Assembly (NCBI RefSeq): GCF_030144325.1
Contig: NZ_CP126307.1
Coordinates: 2,418,001 to 2,482,000 of the forward strand
Length of the DNA: 64,000 nt
Direction of reading: 5' to 3'
DNA from: Bosea vestrisii
GTDB lineage: Bacteria; Pseudomonadota; Alphaproteobacteria; Rhizobiales; Beijerinckiaceae
Position numbers and translations under genes: made by a program
Part shown: positions 9,437-18,292 of the stretch, one piece after another
Position numbering within the stretch: position 1 is the first letter of the stretch
How the letters are laid out: the number at the start of each line of letters is the position of its first letter
Notes under the pieces: model-generated
Databases searched by the model: none
What the model was told of the DNA's origin: nothing
Seen by the model: only the letters and a program-made list of their open reading frames with translations

Positions 9437-9464
9437 TTGTCCGCTTTGGGTCGCAAGCGGACAA
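9437..9464. repeat. Dispersed-repeat-like palindrome in the 9370-9764 gap
   Basis: TTGTCCGCTT (9437-9446) and AAGCGGACAA (9455-9464) form a perfect 10-bp stem around TGGGTCGC. This stem type recurs as a dispersed repeat in many rhizobial genomes (recollection, not checked). The rest of the 395-base gap between aceB and the next gene shows no convincing gene; short frames there lack a ribosome site and recognisable protein. Confidence 0.5.
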
Positions 9465-9764
9465 TGACGCCCGATCGGCGAACGTCCTCTTATCGACAGA
9501 GCGCCACAACCAAACATTGGACCACTGCCAATAAACGGACCTCGTTGGCGAGAGAGCACAGTCGCGTCGTTTGCAGGCGCTTCTCCGAAGGCCTGACCGA
9601 ATCAGGCGTGGACAACTCCCACGAACGATCCGGGAACATGATTGGCATTTAACCGATTTTCGGTGAGTTTCATCGCGCCGCCCATCGTTTCCGGCTGCTG
9701 CTTGCCCTAGCGCCAATTGCAGCAACGCATTTTGACGGATCATCAGATCAACGGAGATTCGCCA

Positions 9765-10205
9765 GTGAGCAAAATTCCGGATGCACCTGATCTACTCAAA
9801 ATGTCACTGATAGAGCGTCTGGGGCGATCCTTTGACGCTTTGCTCAGGCGAGAATTTGGGCAACGCTTCTACACTCCTGAATTTCTTAACGAGATCGTCG
9901 ACAAAAAAGCGGCCGTCGATGCGGAGATGGGCAAGAGTGCAGGAGCCACATTTCTTGCCGCTTCCCTGATCACATTTTTCGATCTCGTTTCCGGAAAAGT
10001 GACGATCGGATCGGGATTAAGTGTCGACTTTAGCAAAGATCTTTCGCCGATACTCAGTTTCGTTACAGCGTCACTGCTTCTGCGCACGACACTCTTAATG
10101 TTGGACCTGCAAGTCATCAATCAGATCATGATTAGACTTGGCCAGAATATTAATGTTAATCAATTTAATATCATATTTATCAACAGAAAGTCACCCGGAA
10201 ACTGA
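9765..10205 (+). CDS. Unrecognised membrane protein, AT-richer island, first gene
   Basis: 146 residues from GTG 9765 (GGAGAT six bases upstream). Soluble N-terminus (LIERLGRSFDALLRREFGQRFYTPEFLNEIV), then two likely membrane segments (ATFLAASLITFFDLVSG and LSPILSFVTASLLLRTTLLML), then an Asn/Ile-rich tail (NINVNQFNIIFIN). Codon use is markedly more AT-rich than neighbours (ATT, AAT, TTA, ATA are common), a sign of transfer. No family recognised. The next gene starts 13 bases after its stop and also encodes a two-segment membrane protein. Confidence 0.65.
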   Translation: MSKIPDAPDLLKMSLIERLGRSFDALLRREFGQRFYTPEFLNEIVDKKAAVDAEMGKSAGATFLAASLITFFDLVSGKVTIGSGLSVDFSKDLSPILSFVTASLLLRTTLLMLDLQVINQIMIRLGQNINVNQFNIIFINRKSPGN

Positions 10206-10217
10206 TCTGATGCGCTC

Positions 10218-10577
10218 GTGCCCTCATATTTCGGCGAAAAATCGGGGCGAGTACATCATTTTGTATTCGATCTGATTGGTAAATTAATGTTTATATTTCT
10301 AGCGCTAATGTTGGCATACCCATCTGCCGCGATAATGACCTCCGCGTATGAGATATATAATTCCGACGTGCGAATGTTAGGAAAAGCAATCAGCTACGCG
10401 GCAGTGTTCATGTTATTGATGATCTATACGCTCATAGTTTGTTTTGCCATTCAATATCAATTTTTGCCCGCCGATTTTGACGAAGCGACGCGCGAACCCA
10501 CTGAACACTTCAAAGCGGAAGTCGAGAAGCGCTTAGCGGAAGAGGCATCCCGGTCAGCGCCTACATCCGGCGTTTGA
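10218..10577 (+). CDS. Unrecognised membrane protein, AT-richer island, second gene
   Basis: 119 residues from GTG 10218. Two membrane segments (KLMFIFLALMLAYPSAAIM and ISYAAVFMLLMIYTLIVCFAI) and a charged C-terminal tail (ATREPTEHFKAEVEKRLAEEASR). Same AT-rich codon use as the preceding gene, from which it is separated by 13 bases. The start is uncertain, with no clear ribosome site; translational coupling to the first gene or one original gene split by a frameshift are both possible. No family recognised. Confidence 0.55.
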   Translation: MPSYFGEKSGRVHHFVFDLIGKLMFIFLALMLAYPSAAIMTSAYEIYNSDVRMLGKAISYAAVFMLLMIYTLIVCFAIQYQFLPADFDEATREPTEHFKAEVEKRLAEEASRSAPTSGV

Positions 10578-11436
10578 CGGGACGTCCAGCCAGTCGCGAA
10601 CTGCCATTTCGATGCAAAAGCGTGTCCGACATGGGTCGGAAGCCGACACTTAACGCTCGCTCGCGGGGACAGCCCGCAACCTTATCCCCGCCCTCCCAAC
10701 CTCCCATATAATCCGCGGCATCCCATCCCCGAGGGGCGGCCATCCGGAGGCATGTCGTTTGGCGGGGTGGGTGCGGCGCCTGCGGGCGAGGGTTGCGCCT
10801 CGCTCCCGGGAGGCTTCGGGAACCGACCTGGGGGTACTACGGCCCCTGCGCGAGGAGCTCGCTAGCTGGACTTACCCTCGATGACCAGCCGCCCGGCCGC
10901 CGACGCGACGACCCGATGAGGGGAACTGGCGAAGGCGGCGGGCGGGATCGGCGGTGCGTCCGAAAGAAGCGCGGCCCGGAGCTTTAAAATCGCCGGAGGC
11001 GGAGCGCCACGGGGCGTGCGGATGTAATCCATCCGCGCCGCTTCCTGGCTCAATGGAAGCGGATACCAAACGCGCCTCGCGGCGCTCCGCTGCCCCTCGA
11101 TCGCGACAACGCCCGCGGGATCAGCCTGCGGGCGAAGAAGATGCTTGGGCGCGGGAAGCGGAACGCGAACCCTTCTCCCCTCGGGGGAGAAGGTGGCAGC
11201 GCGAAGCGCTGACGGATGAGGGCAGCGCCGCGTCTCCACCCAGTCGTTCCGCCCTCATCCCCTGCCGGACCTTCTCCCCGAGGGGAGAAGGAGGCTGTAG
11301 GAACTGCCCCCTCATCCCGAAGGAAGAGGATCGCTCCTGCAACAGGATGTCCTTGCCCGGCGCAAGAATCGGCACTCCGGCCTTTGAAACTCGTCGCCGC
11401 CACGCCTATCTCGCCTCTTTCCACTGGAGCAAGGCC
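10578..11436. other. Gene-poor stretch with repeats and possible gene remnants
   Basis: About 860 bases without a convincing gene. A minus-strand frame at roughly 10862-11110 reads like the tail of a protein (WYPLPLSQEAARMDYIRTP...AGRLVIEG) but has no start or ribosome site, and the plus strand of the same segment is interrupted by stops. The right part holds an inverted pair of palindromes (11168-11296). I regard it as a decayed or recombination-prone joint next to the AT-richer island. Confidence 0.5.
11168..11296. repeat. Inverted pair of REP-like palindromes
   Basis: CCTTCTCCCC-TC-GGGGGAGAAGG (11171-11193) followed by GGATGAGGG, mirrored by GCCCTCATCC then CCTTCTCCCC-GA-GGGGAGAAGG (11270-11291). 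The architecture is the same as the pair at 7091-7243 (hairpin plus GATGAGGG-type tail in inverted orientation), but the stem sequence differs, so it looks like a second member of the same class. Confidence 0.7.
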
Positions 11437-12465
11437 ATGCGGCTTTCGATCCTGCCCACCCTTTGCGCCCTCGCTTTGCTCGCCCCCGCCCCCGCCCGCG
11501 CCGAACCACTGAATCCCGAACGCAAGATCGAGGCGACCTCGGATTTCGCCGGCAAGAAGGGCAAGGCCGCCAAGGACATCAGCGGCATCGCCTGCCGCCC
11601 GCCTGCCGGCGGCGAATGGCGCTGCCTGATCGTCAACGACGAGAGCAGGGCCGCCCAGTTCGCGACGCTGACGCAGACGACGATCCGGCCCGAGCGCTCC
11701 TTGCCGCTCGTCGGCGACACCGCCCCCGCCGTGAGCGGGCGCCAGCCGGCGATCGGTTGCCCCAAGCCGGGCAGCTTTGGCGAGTTCGACGGCGAGGGCG
11801 TCGCCTATGCCGACCGCGCTTTCTATGTCGTCGGCTCGCATGGCTGCTCGCGCCATGGCGGCGAGTACCGCCCCTCCTCCTTCCTGCTGGCGCGCATCCC
11901 GCCCGGCAATGGCCAGGCCGGTGCGCCCGAGCTGAGCTGGCGTGTCTCCGACCTCCTCGGCGCGGCCGGCGAGGTCGCGCCCTATCTCGGCAAGCCGCTC
12001 GATGCCGACACGAACGGGCTGAACATCGAAGGCCTCGCCGTTGTCGGCGACCAGCTCTGGCTCGGCCTGCGCGCACCCTCGCTCGATGGCCGCGCCTTCC
12101 TCGTCGGCGGCAGCCTCAAAGAGCTGTTCAAGCCGGGCAGCGAGTCGGCGACCACTAAACCGCAGCTCCTGGCCTTTTCGGCCGGAGCGCAGCGCGGCGT
12201 GCGCGACCTCGCCCCGCTCGCCGATGGCCGCCTCCTCGTCCTCGTCGGCCCGGCTCAGGACCAGGAGGTGCCCTATGCGATCGTCCTGCTCGACCCGGCC
12301 GATCCATCGGCTACCCGCGAGCTCGGCGAGTTGCGCCAGCGCAAGAATGCCAAGGCAGAGGCGCTCACCGTCCTGACCGAGGAACGCGACGAATTACGCG
12401 TCCTCGTCGGCTATGACGGGGTGAAGAACGGCGAGTTCGAGGAGTACCGGCTGAAGCTGCGCTGA
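11437..12465 (+). CDS. Secreted DUF3616-type protein
   Basis: 342 residues: a signal peptide (LSILPTLCALALLAPAPARAEP) and one long domain resembling DUF3616, with ATSDFAGKKGKAAKDISGIACRP, FDGEGVAYADRAFYVVGSHGCSRHGG and GLNIEGLAVVGDQLWLGLRAP. The repeated 'EG-A' strands suggest a beta-propeller-like fold, consistent with periplasmic localisation. Function unknown. ATG 11437 has GGAG seven bases upstream; longer in-frame starts run into the repeat region and are rejected. A Nudix gene follows after 52 bases. Confidence 0.82.
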   Translation: MRLSILPTLCALALLAPAPARAEPLNPERKIEATSDFAGKKGKAAKDISGIACRPPAGGEWRCLIVNDESRAAQFATLTQTTIRPERSLPLVGDTAPAVSGRQPAIGCPKPGSFGEFDGEGVAYADRAFYVVGSHGCSRHGGEYRPSSFLLARIPPGNGQAGAPELSWRVSDLLGAAGEVAPYLGKPLDADTNGLNIEGLAVVGDQLWLGLRAPSLDGRAFLVGGSLKELFKPGSESATTKPQLLAFSAGAQRGVRDLAPLADGRLLVLVGPAQDQEVPYAIVLLDPADPSATRELGELRQRKNAKAEALTVLTEERDELRVLVGYDGVKNGEFEEYRLKLR

Positions 12466-12517
12466 GGCGGAGGCAGGCACCTTCCCTGCCGCTGCCGGAG
12501 ATGCGAAGCACAAGGCC

Positions 12518-13081
12518 ATGAGCTTCCTTCCCCGCCTCAATTCGCTCGTCTCCCGCTATCTCGCCGAGGTCGCTGGCCCGCGCGAGCGGCTGGCGCTGCT
12601 GCGTTGGCAGATGGCCGAGCGCCACGCGCTCGACCAGCGCGAGACCATGCCGGGCCATGTCACCACCAGCGCCTTCGTGCTCTCGCCCGACCATGCGCAA
12701 ATCCTCTTGATCGACCATGTCGTGATCGGCCGTTGGCTTCAGCCCGGCGGGCACTACGAACCGGCCGCGACCTTCCACGAATCGGCGCTGCGCGAGGCGG
12801 TCGAGGAGACCGGCGTCGCGAGCCCGACGCTGCATCCCTGGCATCGCGGCGGCGACCTGCCTTTCGCCATCGACAGCCACGAGGTGCCGGGCAATCCGCG
12901 CCGGAGCGAACCGCCGCATATCCACCACGACCTGCAATATCTCTTCATCGCCGATCCGGCTTTGCCCCTGACGGCCCAGGAAGAGGAAGTGCACGCCGCG
13001 GCCTGGAAGCCGATCGCGACGCTGGCCGAGATCGCGCCGGTGGCGTTCACGCGCTTGCATGCCGTGAACTCGCGAGGCTGA
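12518..13081 (+). CDS. Nudix hydrolase with an altered Nudix box
   Basis: 187 residues. Nudix region GGHYEPAATFHESALREAVEETGV: the REAVEETGV half is canonical, but the first Glu of G-x5-E is replaced by Ala. The catalytic Glu pair of the REUxEE half remains, so activity is plausible. An acidic C-terminal segment (LTAQEEEVHAAAWKP) is typical of the fold. Substrate cannot be deduced. It follows the DUF3616 gene on the same strand. Confidence 0.85.
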   Translation: MSFLPRLNSLVSRYLAEVAGPRERLALLRWQMAERHALDQRETMPGHVTTSAFVLSPDHAQILLIDHVVIGRWLQPGGHYEPAATFHESALREAVEETGVASPTLHPWHRGGDLPFAIDSHEVPGNPRRSEPPHIHHDLQYLFIADPALPLTAQEEEVHAAAWKPIATLAEIAPVAFTRLHAVNSRG

Positions 13082-13146
13082 GCCGGCTCGCTGTTACCCA
13101 TTTGCAACATTGTAACGTTATGATCCCGTGATCGGCGATTCAATAT

Positions 13147-13161
13147 TGCGACTCATTCGCA
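13147..13161. promoter_or_regulatory. Iron-box-like palindrome upstream of outer-membrane protein
   Basis: TGCGA (13147-13151), five bases, TCGCA (13157-13161), within a longer AT-rich stretch ATTGCGACTCATTCGCATTTG. This resembles Fur-family boxes (the core TGCGAnnCATTCGCA). It is 38 bases before the start of the next gene, in promoter position. A separate palindrome TAACGTTA lies near 13111-13118. Observed: the repeats. Inferred: iron or zinc control. Confidence 0.45.
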
Positions 13162-13198
13162 TTTGCGTAGGGTGGGTTCGTCAACAGGATCGCCAGTC

Positions 13199-14095
13199 AT
13201 GCTCAAGCCCGCCGCCTTCGCCCTTGCCGTCTCCAGCCTGCTCTCGCCGGCGCTTGCTGCCGATCTTCCCTCGCGCAAGGGCGCGCCGGTTGCTCCGCCC
13301 GTGCTCTCCGCCTGTACCGAGAGCGAGGGCATCCCGACCGACGCCTTCGGCTTCACCACTGGTTCGGACGTCGCCGAAGTCGGCTCCTTCGGCGCTAGTC
13401 TGACCTATGGCGGCGGCTTCGGCGTCCGCGACGGCCGCCAGGCCGCGCACGGCCTCCAGCTCCAGGGCTCCTACGGCCTCTTCCCCTGCTTCGAGATCGG
13501 CCCCTATCTGCTCGGCGGCTATACCGACGCCACCATCGCGGGCACGGGCGCCGACAGCCGCAGCTTCGGTGCCGGCGTCGAGATAAAGTACCGCCTGCTC
13601 GGACGCGATTTGCACGGCATCGGCCTGACCGTCGTCGTCGACCCAAGCTTCAACCGCAACGACCCGAGCGGCGCCGGCAACTTCACCACCTACAACACCG
13701 GCATCCGCATTTTCGCCGACAAGACACTGGTCCCCGGCAAGCTCTACGCCGCGCTCAACCTCTCGCACGACCTGACCTGGACGGGTCCCAGCCCCTATCT
13801 GCGCTCCTCGACCTTCACGGTCGGCGGCTCGCTCGCCTGGCAGCTGATCGACGGGCTCTATCTCAGCGGTGAAGTCCGTCATCAGCGCCGCCAGAACGAG
13901 CTCGGCTTCGGCGATAACGCGGGCTACGCCACTTTCGCCGGCCCCGGCATCTTCTGGCAGGCGACCAAGCAATTCGCCATCTCGGCGGCCTACAATGTCC
14001 AGATCGCCGGCAAGGCCAAGGGCGTGCCGGGCGATCTCGACATCACCAATTTCAGCCAGCATCTGGTCAAGGTGAAAGCCGCCTACAGCTTCTGA
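13199..14095 (+). CDS. Outer-membrane beta-barrel-like protein
   Basis: 298 residues. Signal peptide (LKPAAFALAVSSLLSPALAAD) followed by sequence of alternating strand pattern, Gly/aromatic rich (SLTYGGGFGVRDG, LQGSYGLFPCFEIGPYLLGGY, FGAGVEIKYRLLGRD), and a C-terminal VKAAYSF ending in Phe, the hallmark of BAM-inserted barrels. Probably 10-12 strands. ATG 13199 has a weak AGGA upstream. No specific family; an iron-box-like palindrome before it suggests metal-related expression. The cobalamin riboswitch of the next operon starts 70 bases after its stop. Confidence 0.75.
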   Translation: MLKPAAFALAVSSLLSPALAADLPSRKGAPVAPPVLSACTESEGIPTDAFGFTTGSDVAEVGSFGASLTYGGGFGVRDGRQAAHGLQLQGSYGLFPCFEIGPYLLGGYTDATIAGTGADSRSFGAGVEIKYRLLGRDLHGIGLTVVVDPSFNRNDPSGAGNFTTYNTGIRIFADKTLVPGKLYAALNLSHDLTWTGPSPYLRSSTFTVGGSLAWQLIDGLYLSGEVRHQRRQNELGFGDNAGYATFAGPGIFWQATKQFAISAAYNVQIAGKAKGVPGDLDITNFSQHLVKVKAAYSF

Positions 14096-14165
14096 ACGGC
14101 CCATTCGAGGGCACCATCGGCCGGCCGAATTGACCCCGCCGCATTTCCGCCCTAGTCGTTAACGC

Positions 14166-14335
14166 GACGGTTCCCTCACGGGATCAAAAGGGAACGCAGT
14201 GCGGGTGGTTCGCCACCTCATGCTGCGGCTGCCCCCGCAACTGTAAGCGGCGAGCCTTTCGCCATACGCCACTGGGACCTCGGCCCTGGGAAGGCGGTGA
14301 AAGGCGGTGACCCGCGAGCCAGGAGACCTGCCGTC
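14166..14335 (+). promoter_or_regulatory. Cobalamin (AdoCbl) riboswitch
   Basis: Closing stem GACGG (14166-14170) with CCGTC (14331-14335). Conserved blocks in order: GGGAACGCAGTGCGGGTG, GCTGCCCCCGCAACTGTAAGCGG, GCCACTGGG, GGGAAGG and the B12 box GCCAGGAGACCTGCC (14318-14332). All are signature elements of the cobalamin class. It precedes btuB by about 135 bases; the GC-rich hairpin around 14394-14416 may be the expression platform that controls translation or termination. Confidence 0.96.
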
Positions 14336-14469
14336 AGCCGTGGTCACACGCGAACACATCGGCCGGGGTGCGCTGATGGGTGGTAGAGCCATGCGCCCCC
14401 GGTTTCGGGAGCGGGTGGGGACATCTCGTTCGCGGTGACGTGCCACTGACGTTACCGCCGAGGTTTCCC

Positions 14470-16413
14470 GTGTTCCGTTTGCCAAAGCCCGCCAAGAGCG
14501 GGCGTTCGCGCCTTGCCCTCTCCCTGCTTGCCGCTTCGACCACGCTGATATCGCCCTCTGCACTGGCGCAATCGGGCGAGAAGCCAATCGCGCTCGACGA
14601 GCTCGTCGTCAGCCCGACCGGCGTGCCGACCCCGGCCAGGGAAATCGCCAGCTCCGTCACCGTCGTCACCGCGCAGGAGATCGAACGCCAGCAGCGCCGC
14701 ACCCTGCCCCAGGCGCTCGCCGCAGTGCCCGGCCTCAACCTCGTCCAGACCGGCGGCCCGGGCGGGCTGACCTCGGTCTTCATGCGCGGCGCCAACTCCA
14801 ACCACGTCAAGGTGCTGATCGACGGCATCGAGGTGAACGACCCCTCGACGCCGAACCGCTCCTTCGATTTCGGCCAGATGCTGACCGCCGACATCGAGCG
14901 GATCGAGGTGCTGCGCGGCCCGCAGAGCGGCCTCTATGGCGCCAATGCGCTGGGCGGCGTCATCTCCATCATCAGCAAGCGCGGCGAAGGCCCGCCGAAA
15001 GTCACGGGCTCGGTCGAGGCCGGCTCTCACGGCACCTTCAACCAGAGCATCGGGCTCAGCGGCGGCGATGACCGCTTCGACTATGCTTTCGGCATCAGTC
15101 ATTTCCGTGCTGATTCGACGCCGGTGACGCCGCCGGAGCTCGTGCCCGCCGGCAGGCGGCGCAACCCCAATTCCTATGACAACTGGAGCTATTCCGCCCG
15201 CCTCGGCGCCCGCCTGACCGACACGCTGAGCGTCAACTGGGTCGGCCGCTATATCGACGGGCAGTTGCTGTTCACCAATGATTCCGGCTTCCCAAGCCTG
15301 CCGGATGCCTTCCGCTCCAGTCAGAACTACCGTCAGGCTTTCACCCGCGGCGAGATCGTCTGGGATCCGCTCGACGGGCGCTTCGTCAACCGCTTCGGCG
15401 TCTCCTACAGCAACCAGGATCGCTCCAACCGCCGGCCGAACGCCGCAGGCATCCTCGGTTTGCCCAGCGAGAACCTCGGCGAGCGCATCAAATACGACTG
15501 GCGCGGCGACCTGAAGCTCACCCAGAGCCAGACCCTGATGATGGGCCTGCAATATGAGAACGAGCGCTTCGACACGCCCAACAAGACGGTCTCGAACGGC
15601 AACAGGGGCGCCTTCGTCGAATTGCAATCGAACTGGACCGACCGCTTCTTCACCGTCGCCAACATCCGCTACGATGACGACGACAAGTTCGGCGGTCACA
15701 CCACCTATCGCATCGCACCGGTCCTCATCGTGCCAGGCAGCGAAACCAAGCTGAAGGCGAGCTACGGCACCGGCTTCAAGGCGCCGACGCTGAGCGAACG
15801 CTTCAGCGATTCCCGCCCGGCCTTCAACTTCTACGGCAACCCGGCCCTCAAGCCGGAGGAAAGCCGCGGCTGGGATGTCGGCTTCGAGCAGCCGCTGCTG
15901 AACGGGCAGCTGAATGTCGGTGCGACGTACTTCCACAACGACATCGACAACCTGATCCTGACCAACGCCGCGCGCACCTCCTATACGAATATCGGGCGCG
16001 CCACGACCAAGGGCGTCGAGGCCTTCGCGGCGCTCGAGCTGACGCCTCAGTTCAAGGTCAGGGCCGACTACACCTTCACGCTCGCCAAGGACGAGACCGC
16101 GCGCCAGGAACTGCTGCGCCGGCCGCGACACAAGCTCAGCGTTACCGCGAGCTGGATGCCGATCGAGAAGCTGACGCTGTCGGCGACGCTGATCTATCTC
16201 GGCGAACGCATGGACGGGAATCGCGACTTCTCGATTGCGCGCCTGCGCGCTCCGGGAGCCGCGATCGTCAACCTCGCCGCCGACTACAAGGTCGACGAGC
16301 GTTTCACCGTGTTCGGCCGCGTCGATAACCTGTTCGACAAGCGCTACGAGAACCCTGTCGGCTTCCTGGTACCGGGCCTCAGCGCCTTCGGCGGGATCAG
16401 GATGAGCCTGTGA
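14470..16413 (+). CDS. btuB: TonB-dependent vitamin B12 receptor
   Basis: About 647 residues, typical for BtuB (around 600). Signal peptide ending SALAQ, a TonB-box-like DELVVSPTG, plug domain (TVVTAQEIERQQRRTLPQAL, VFMRGANSNHVKVLIDGIEVND, ERIEVLRGPQSGLYGANALGGVI) and a 22-strand barrel finishing in GGIRMSL. The gene transports cobalamin across the outer membrane using TonB. I start at GTG 14470 with GAGG six bases before it; an upstream GTG (14380) would run through the riboswitch leader. It lies directly under the cobalamin riboswitch and overlaps btuF (GTGA). Confidence 0.95.
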   Translation: MFRLPKPAKSGRSRLALSLLAASTTLISPSALAQSGEKPIALDELVVSPTGVPTPAREIASSVTVVTAQEIERQQRRTLPQALAAVPGLNLVQTGGPGGLTSVFMRGANSNHVKVLIDGIEVNDPSTPNRSFDFGQMLTADIERIEVLRGPQSGLYGANALGGVISIISKRGEGPPKVTGSVEAGSHGTFNQSIGLSGGDDRFDYAFGISHFRADSTPVTPPELVPAGRRRNPNSYDNWSYSARLGARLTDTLSVNWVGRYIDGQLLFTNDSGFPSLPDAFRSSQNYRQAFTRGEIVWDPLDGRFVNRFGVSYSNQDRSNRRPNAAGILGLPSENLGERIKYDWRGDLKLTQSQTLMMGLQYENERFDTPNKTVSNGNRGAFVELQSNWTDRFFTVANIRYDDDDKFGGHTTYRIAPVLIVPGSETKLKASYGTGFKAPTLSERFSDSRPAFNFYGNPALKPEESRGWDVGFEQPLLNGQLNVGATYFHNDIDNLILTNAARTSYTNIGRATTKGVEAFAALELTPQFKVRADYTFTLAKDETARQELLRRPRHKLSVTASWMPIEKLTLSATLIYLGERMDGNRDFSIARLRAPGAAIVNLAADYKVDERFTVFGRVDNLFDKRYENPVGFLVPGLSAFGGIRMSL

Positions 16414-17270
16414 GGCGACTGGCCGCCCTCGCGCTCGGTCTCTGGCTGGCGGCGTCCGGCGGCCTCGCCAGCGCGGACGATGCGCCGGCGAAGCCGCAGC
16501 GCATCGTCTCGCTCAACATGTGCACCGACGAGCTGGTGCTGCGGCTGGCATCACCGAAGCACGTCGCCTCGGTGACCTGGCTGTCGCAGGACCCGCGCAA
16601 CGCCAATATGGCTGCGCGCGCCCTCGTCATTCCCGCCAATCACGGGCTGGTCGAGGAGGTGCTGGCGTACAAGCCCGACCTCGTCGTCGCCGGCGCCTAT
16701 ACGACGCGCTCGACCGTCGCGCTGCTGAAGCGCGTAGGCGTGCCCGTCCGCGAGTTCGGCGTGCCGGGTACCCTCGCCGAGATGCGCGCGCAGATCCGCG
16801 ACATGGCCAAGCTCCTCGGCGAGCAGCAGAACGGCGAAGCCCTGATCGCCGGGATCGATGCGCGGCTCGCGGCGCTGGCCGACCGCCCTCGCCCCACGAA
16901 TCGGCGCGCGATCGTGCTGCGCCCGAACGGCTTCACCACCGGGCGCGGCTCGCTCGTCGACGAGATCTTGACGGCAGCGGGGCTGACCAACCTCGCCGCC
17001 GAGCTCGGCATCGACAATTACGGCCAGATCGCGCTCGAGACTGTCGCGTTGGGGCAGGCCGATATCCTGATCCTCAACACCACGCCCGACGGCCCGCCTT
17101 CGCTGGCGCATGAGATCCTGCATCATCCCATCCTCGCCCGGCTCGGCGACCGGCTGAAACTCGTCGCCTTGCCGTCGAAGCTCTGGACCTGCGCCGGTCC
17201 GGCGGTGATCGACGCGATCGAATTGCTGCTCGATGCGGCAGCGCCGACGCCGACCGGAAGCCGACCATGA
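16410..17270 (+). CDS. btuF: Periplasmic cobalamin-binding protein of ABC importer (BtuF-like)
   Basis: 286 residues. Signal peptide (LAALALGLWLAASGGLASA) then a class III binding-protein core: PQRIVSLNMCTDELVLRLAS, KPDLVVAGAYTTRSTVALLKRVGVPVREFG, and AGLTNLAAELGIDNYGQIALE. It delivers cobalamin to BtuCD in the inner membrane. GTG 16410 overlaps the btuB stop. The genomic order and riboswitch control make B12 the likely ligand. Confidence 0.92.
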   Translation: MRRLAALALGLWLAASGGLASADDAPAKPQRIVSLNMCTDELVLRLASPKHVASVTWLSQDPRNANMAARALVIPANHGLVEEVLAYKPDLVVAGAYTTRSTVALLKRVGVPVREFGVPGTLAEMRAQIRDMAKLLGEQQNGEALIAGIDARLAALADRPRPTNRRAIVLRPNGFTTGRGSLVDEILTAAGLTNLAAELGIDNYGQIALETVALGQADILILNTTPDGPPSLAHEILHHPILARLGDRLKLVALPSKLWTCAGPAVIDAIELLLDAAAPTPTGSRP

Positions 17271-18292
17271 GCACCGCGGCCATGCCATCATCCGCATCCG
17301 ACAGGATGTCCTATTGGCGCCTCGTCGCCCTCCTGTCTGCCGCCACGCTCGCCATGACCGTGCTGTCGCTCGCGGTCGGCTATGCCCGGCTCGATATCTT
17401 CGCCGCGCTCAGTGACTGGATCGCCGGCCGACAGAGCCTGCCTGCGCTCGTGCTCGTCGAATTGCGCCTGCCGCGCGCCATCCTCGGTGCTCTCGTCGGC
17501 TTCAGCCTCGGCCTCGCCGGCGCGGCGATGCAGGGCCTGCTGCGCAACCCGCTGGCAGAGCCCGGCATCGTCGGCATCTCCAGTGCCGCCGCATTCGGCG
17601 CGGTCACGGTGTTCTATTCCGGTTTCGCCGGCGCCTTCGCGCTCGCTCTGCCGCTTGGCGGCATCGCCGGGGCGCTGCTCGCGGTGCTGATGCTCTTTGC
17701 CCTCAACGGTCGCGGCGCCGGTACGATGACGCTGATCCTCGCTGGCGTCGCGATCAACAGCTTCGCCGGGGCGATGACCTCGCTCGCACTCAACCTCGCG
17801 CCCAATCCTTATGCCGCGCTGGAGATCGTGTTTTGGCTGATGGGCTCGCTCGCCGATCGCAGCCTGATCCATGTCTGGCTGGTGCTGCCGCTGATGCTTG
17901 TCGGCTGGGCCCTGCTCCTCTCCAGTGCGCCGGCGCTCGACGGGCTGACGCTCGGCGAGGACACAGCGCGCAGCCTCGGTTTCGACCTGACCTGGCTGCG
18001 GGTGCGGCTTATCGGCGGTGCAGCTCTCGCCGTCGGCAGCGCTGTCGCCGTCACCGGGGCGATCGGCTTCGTCGGCCTCGTCGTGCCACATCTCCTGCGC
18101 CCTCTGGTCGGCCACAAGCCCGGCCGGCTCCTGCTGGTCAGCGGCTTCGGCGGTGCAATCCTCTTACTGGCTGCCGACACGGCACTGCGGCTGATGCCGA
18201 TCCGGCCCGAGCTCAAGCTCGGCGTCGTCACCGCCTTGATCGGTGCGCCCTTCCTGTTCAGCCTGATCCAGCGCCTGCGGCGGGAGGCGTGA
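17267..18292 (+). CDS. btuC: FecCD/BtuC-family permease of B12 ABC importer
   Basis: 341 residues with about nine to ten membrane segments. Typical BtuC/FecCD motifs are visible: LRLPRAILGALVGFSLGLAGAAMQGLLRNPLAEPGIVGIS, the second cytoplasmic loop and TGAIGFVGLVVPHLLRPLVG. The gene starts four bases before the btuF stop and ends overlapping the btuD start, as expected in a tightly coupled operon. Confidence 0.94.
   Translation: MSTAAMPSSASDRMSYWRLVALLSAATLAMTVLSLAVGYARLDIFAALSDWIAGRQSLPALVLVELRLPRAILGALVGFSLGLAGAAMQGLLRNPLAEPGIVGISSAAAFGAVTVFYSGFAGAFALALPLGGIAGALLAVLMLFALNGRGAGTMTLILAGVAINSFAGAMTSLALNLAPNPYAALEIVFWLMGSLADRSLIHVWLVLPLMLVGWALLLSSAPALDGLTLGEDTARSLGFDLTWLRVRLIGGAALAVGSAVAVTGAIGFVGLVVPHLLRPLVGHKPGRLLLVSGFGGAILLLAADTALRLMPIRPELKLGVVTALIGAPFLFSLIQRLRREA

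Noticed and set aside
10862..11239. Minus-strand frame reading like a protein tail
   Set aside because: No start, no ribosome site, overlaps palindromes; kept only as a possible remnant.
11168..11296. CRISPR-like repeats
   Set aside because: Only two inverted, non-identical palindromes without regular spacers; no cas genes in the window.
14452..16131. 559-codon minus-strand frame across btuB
   Set aside because: Shadow of the btuB gene, which has all receptor motifs and a riboswitch; no ribosome site or family for the opposite frame.
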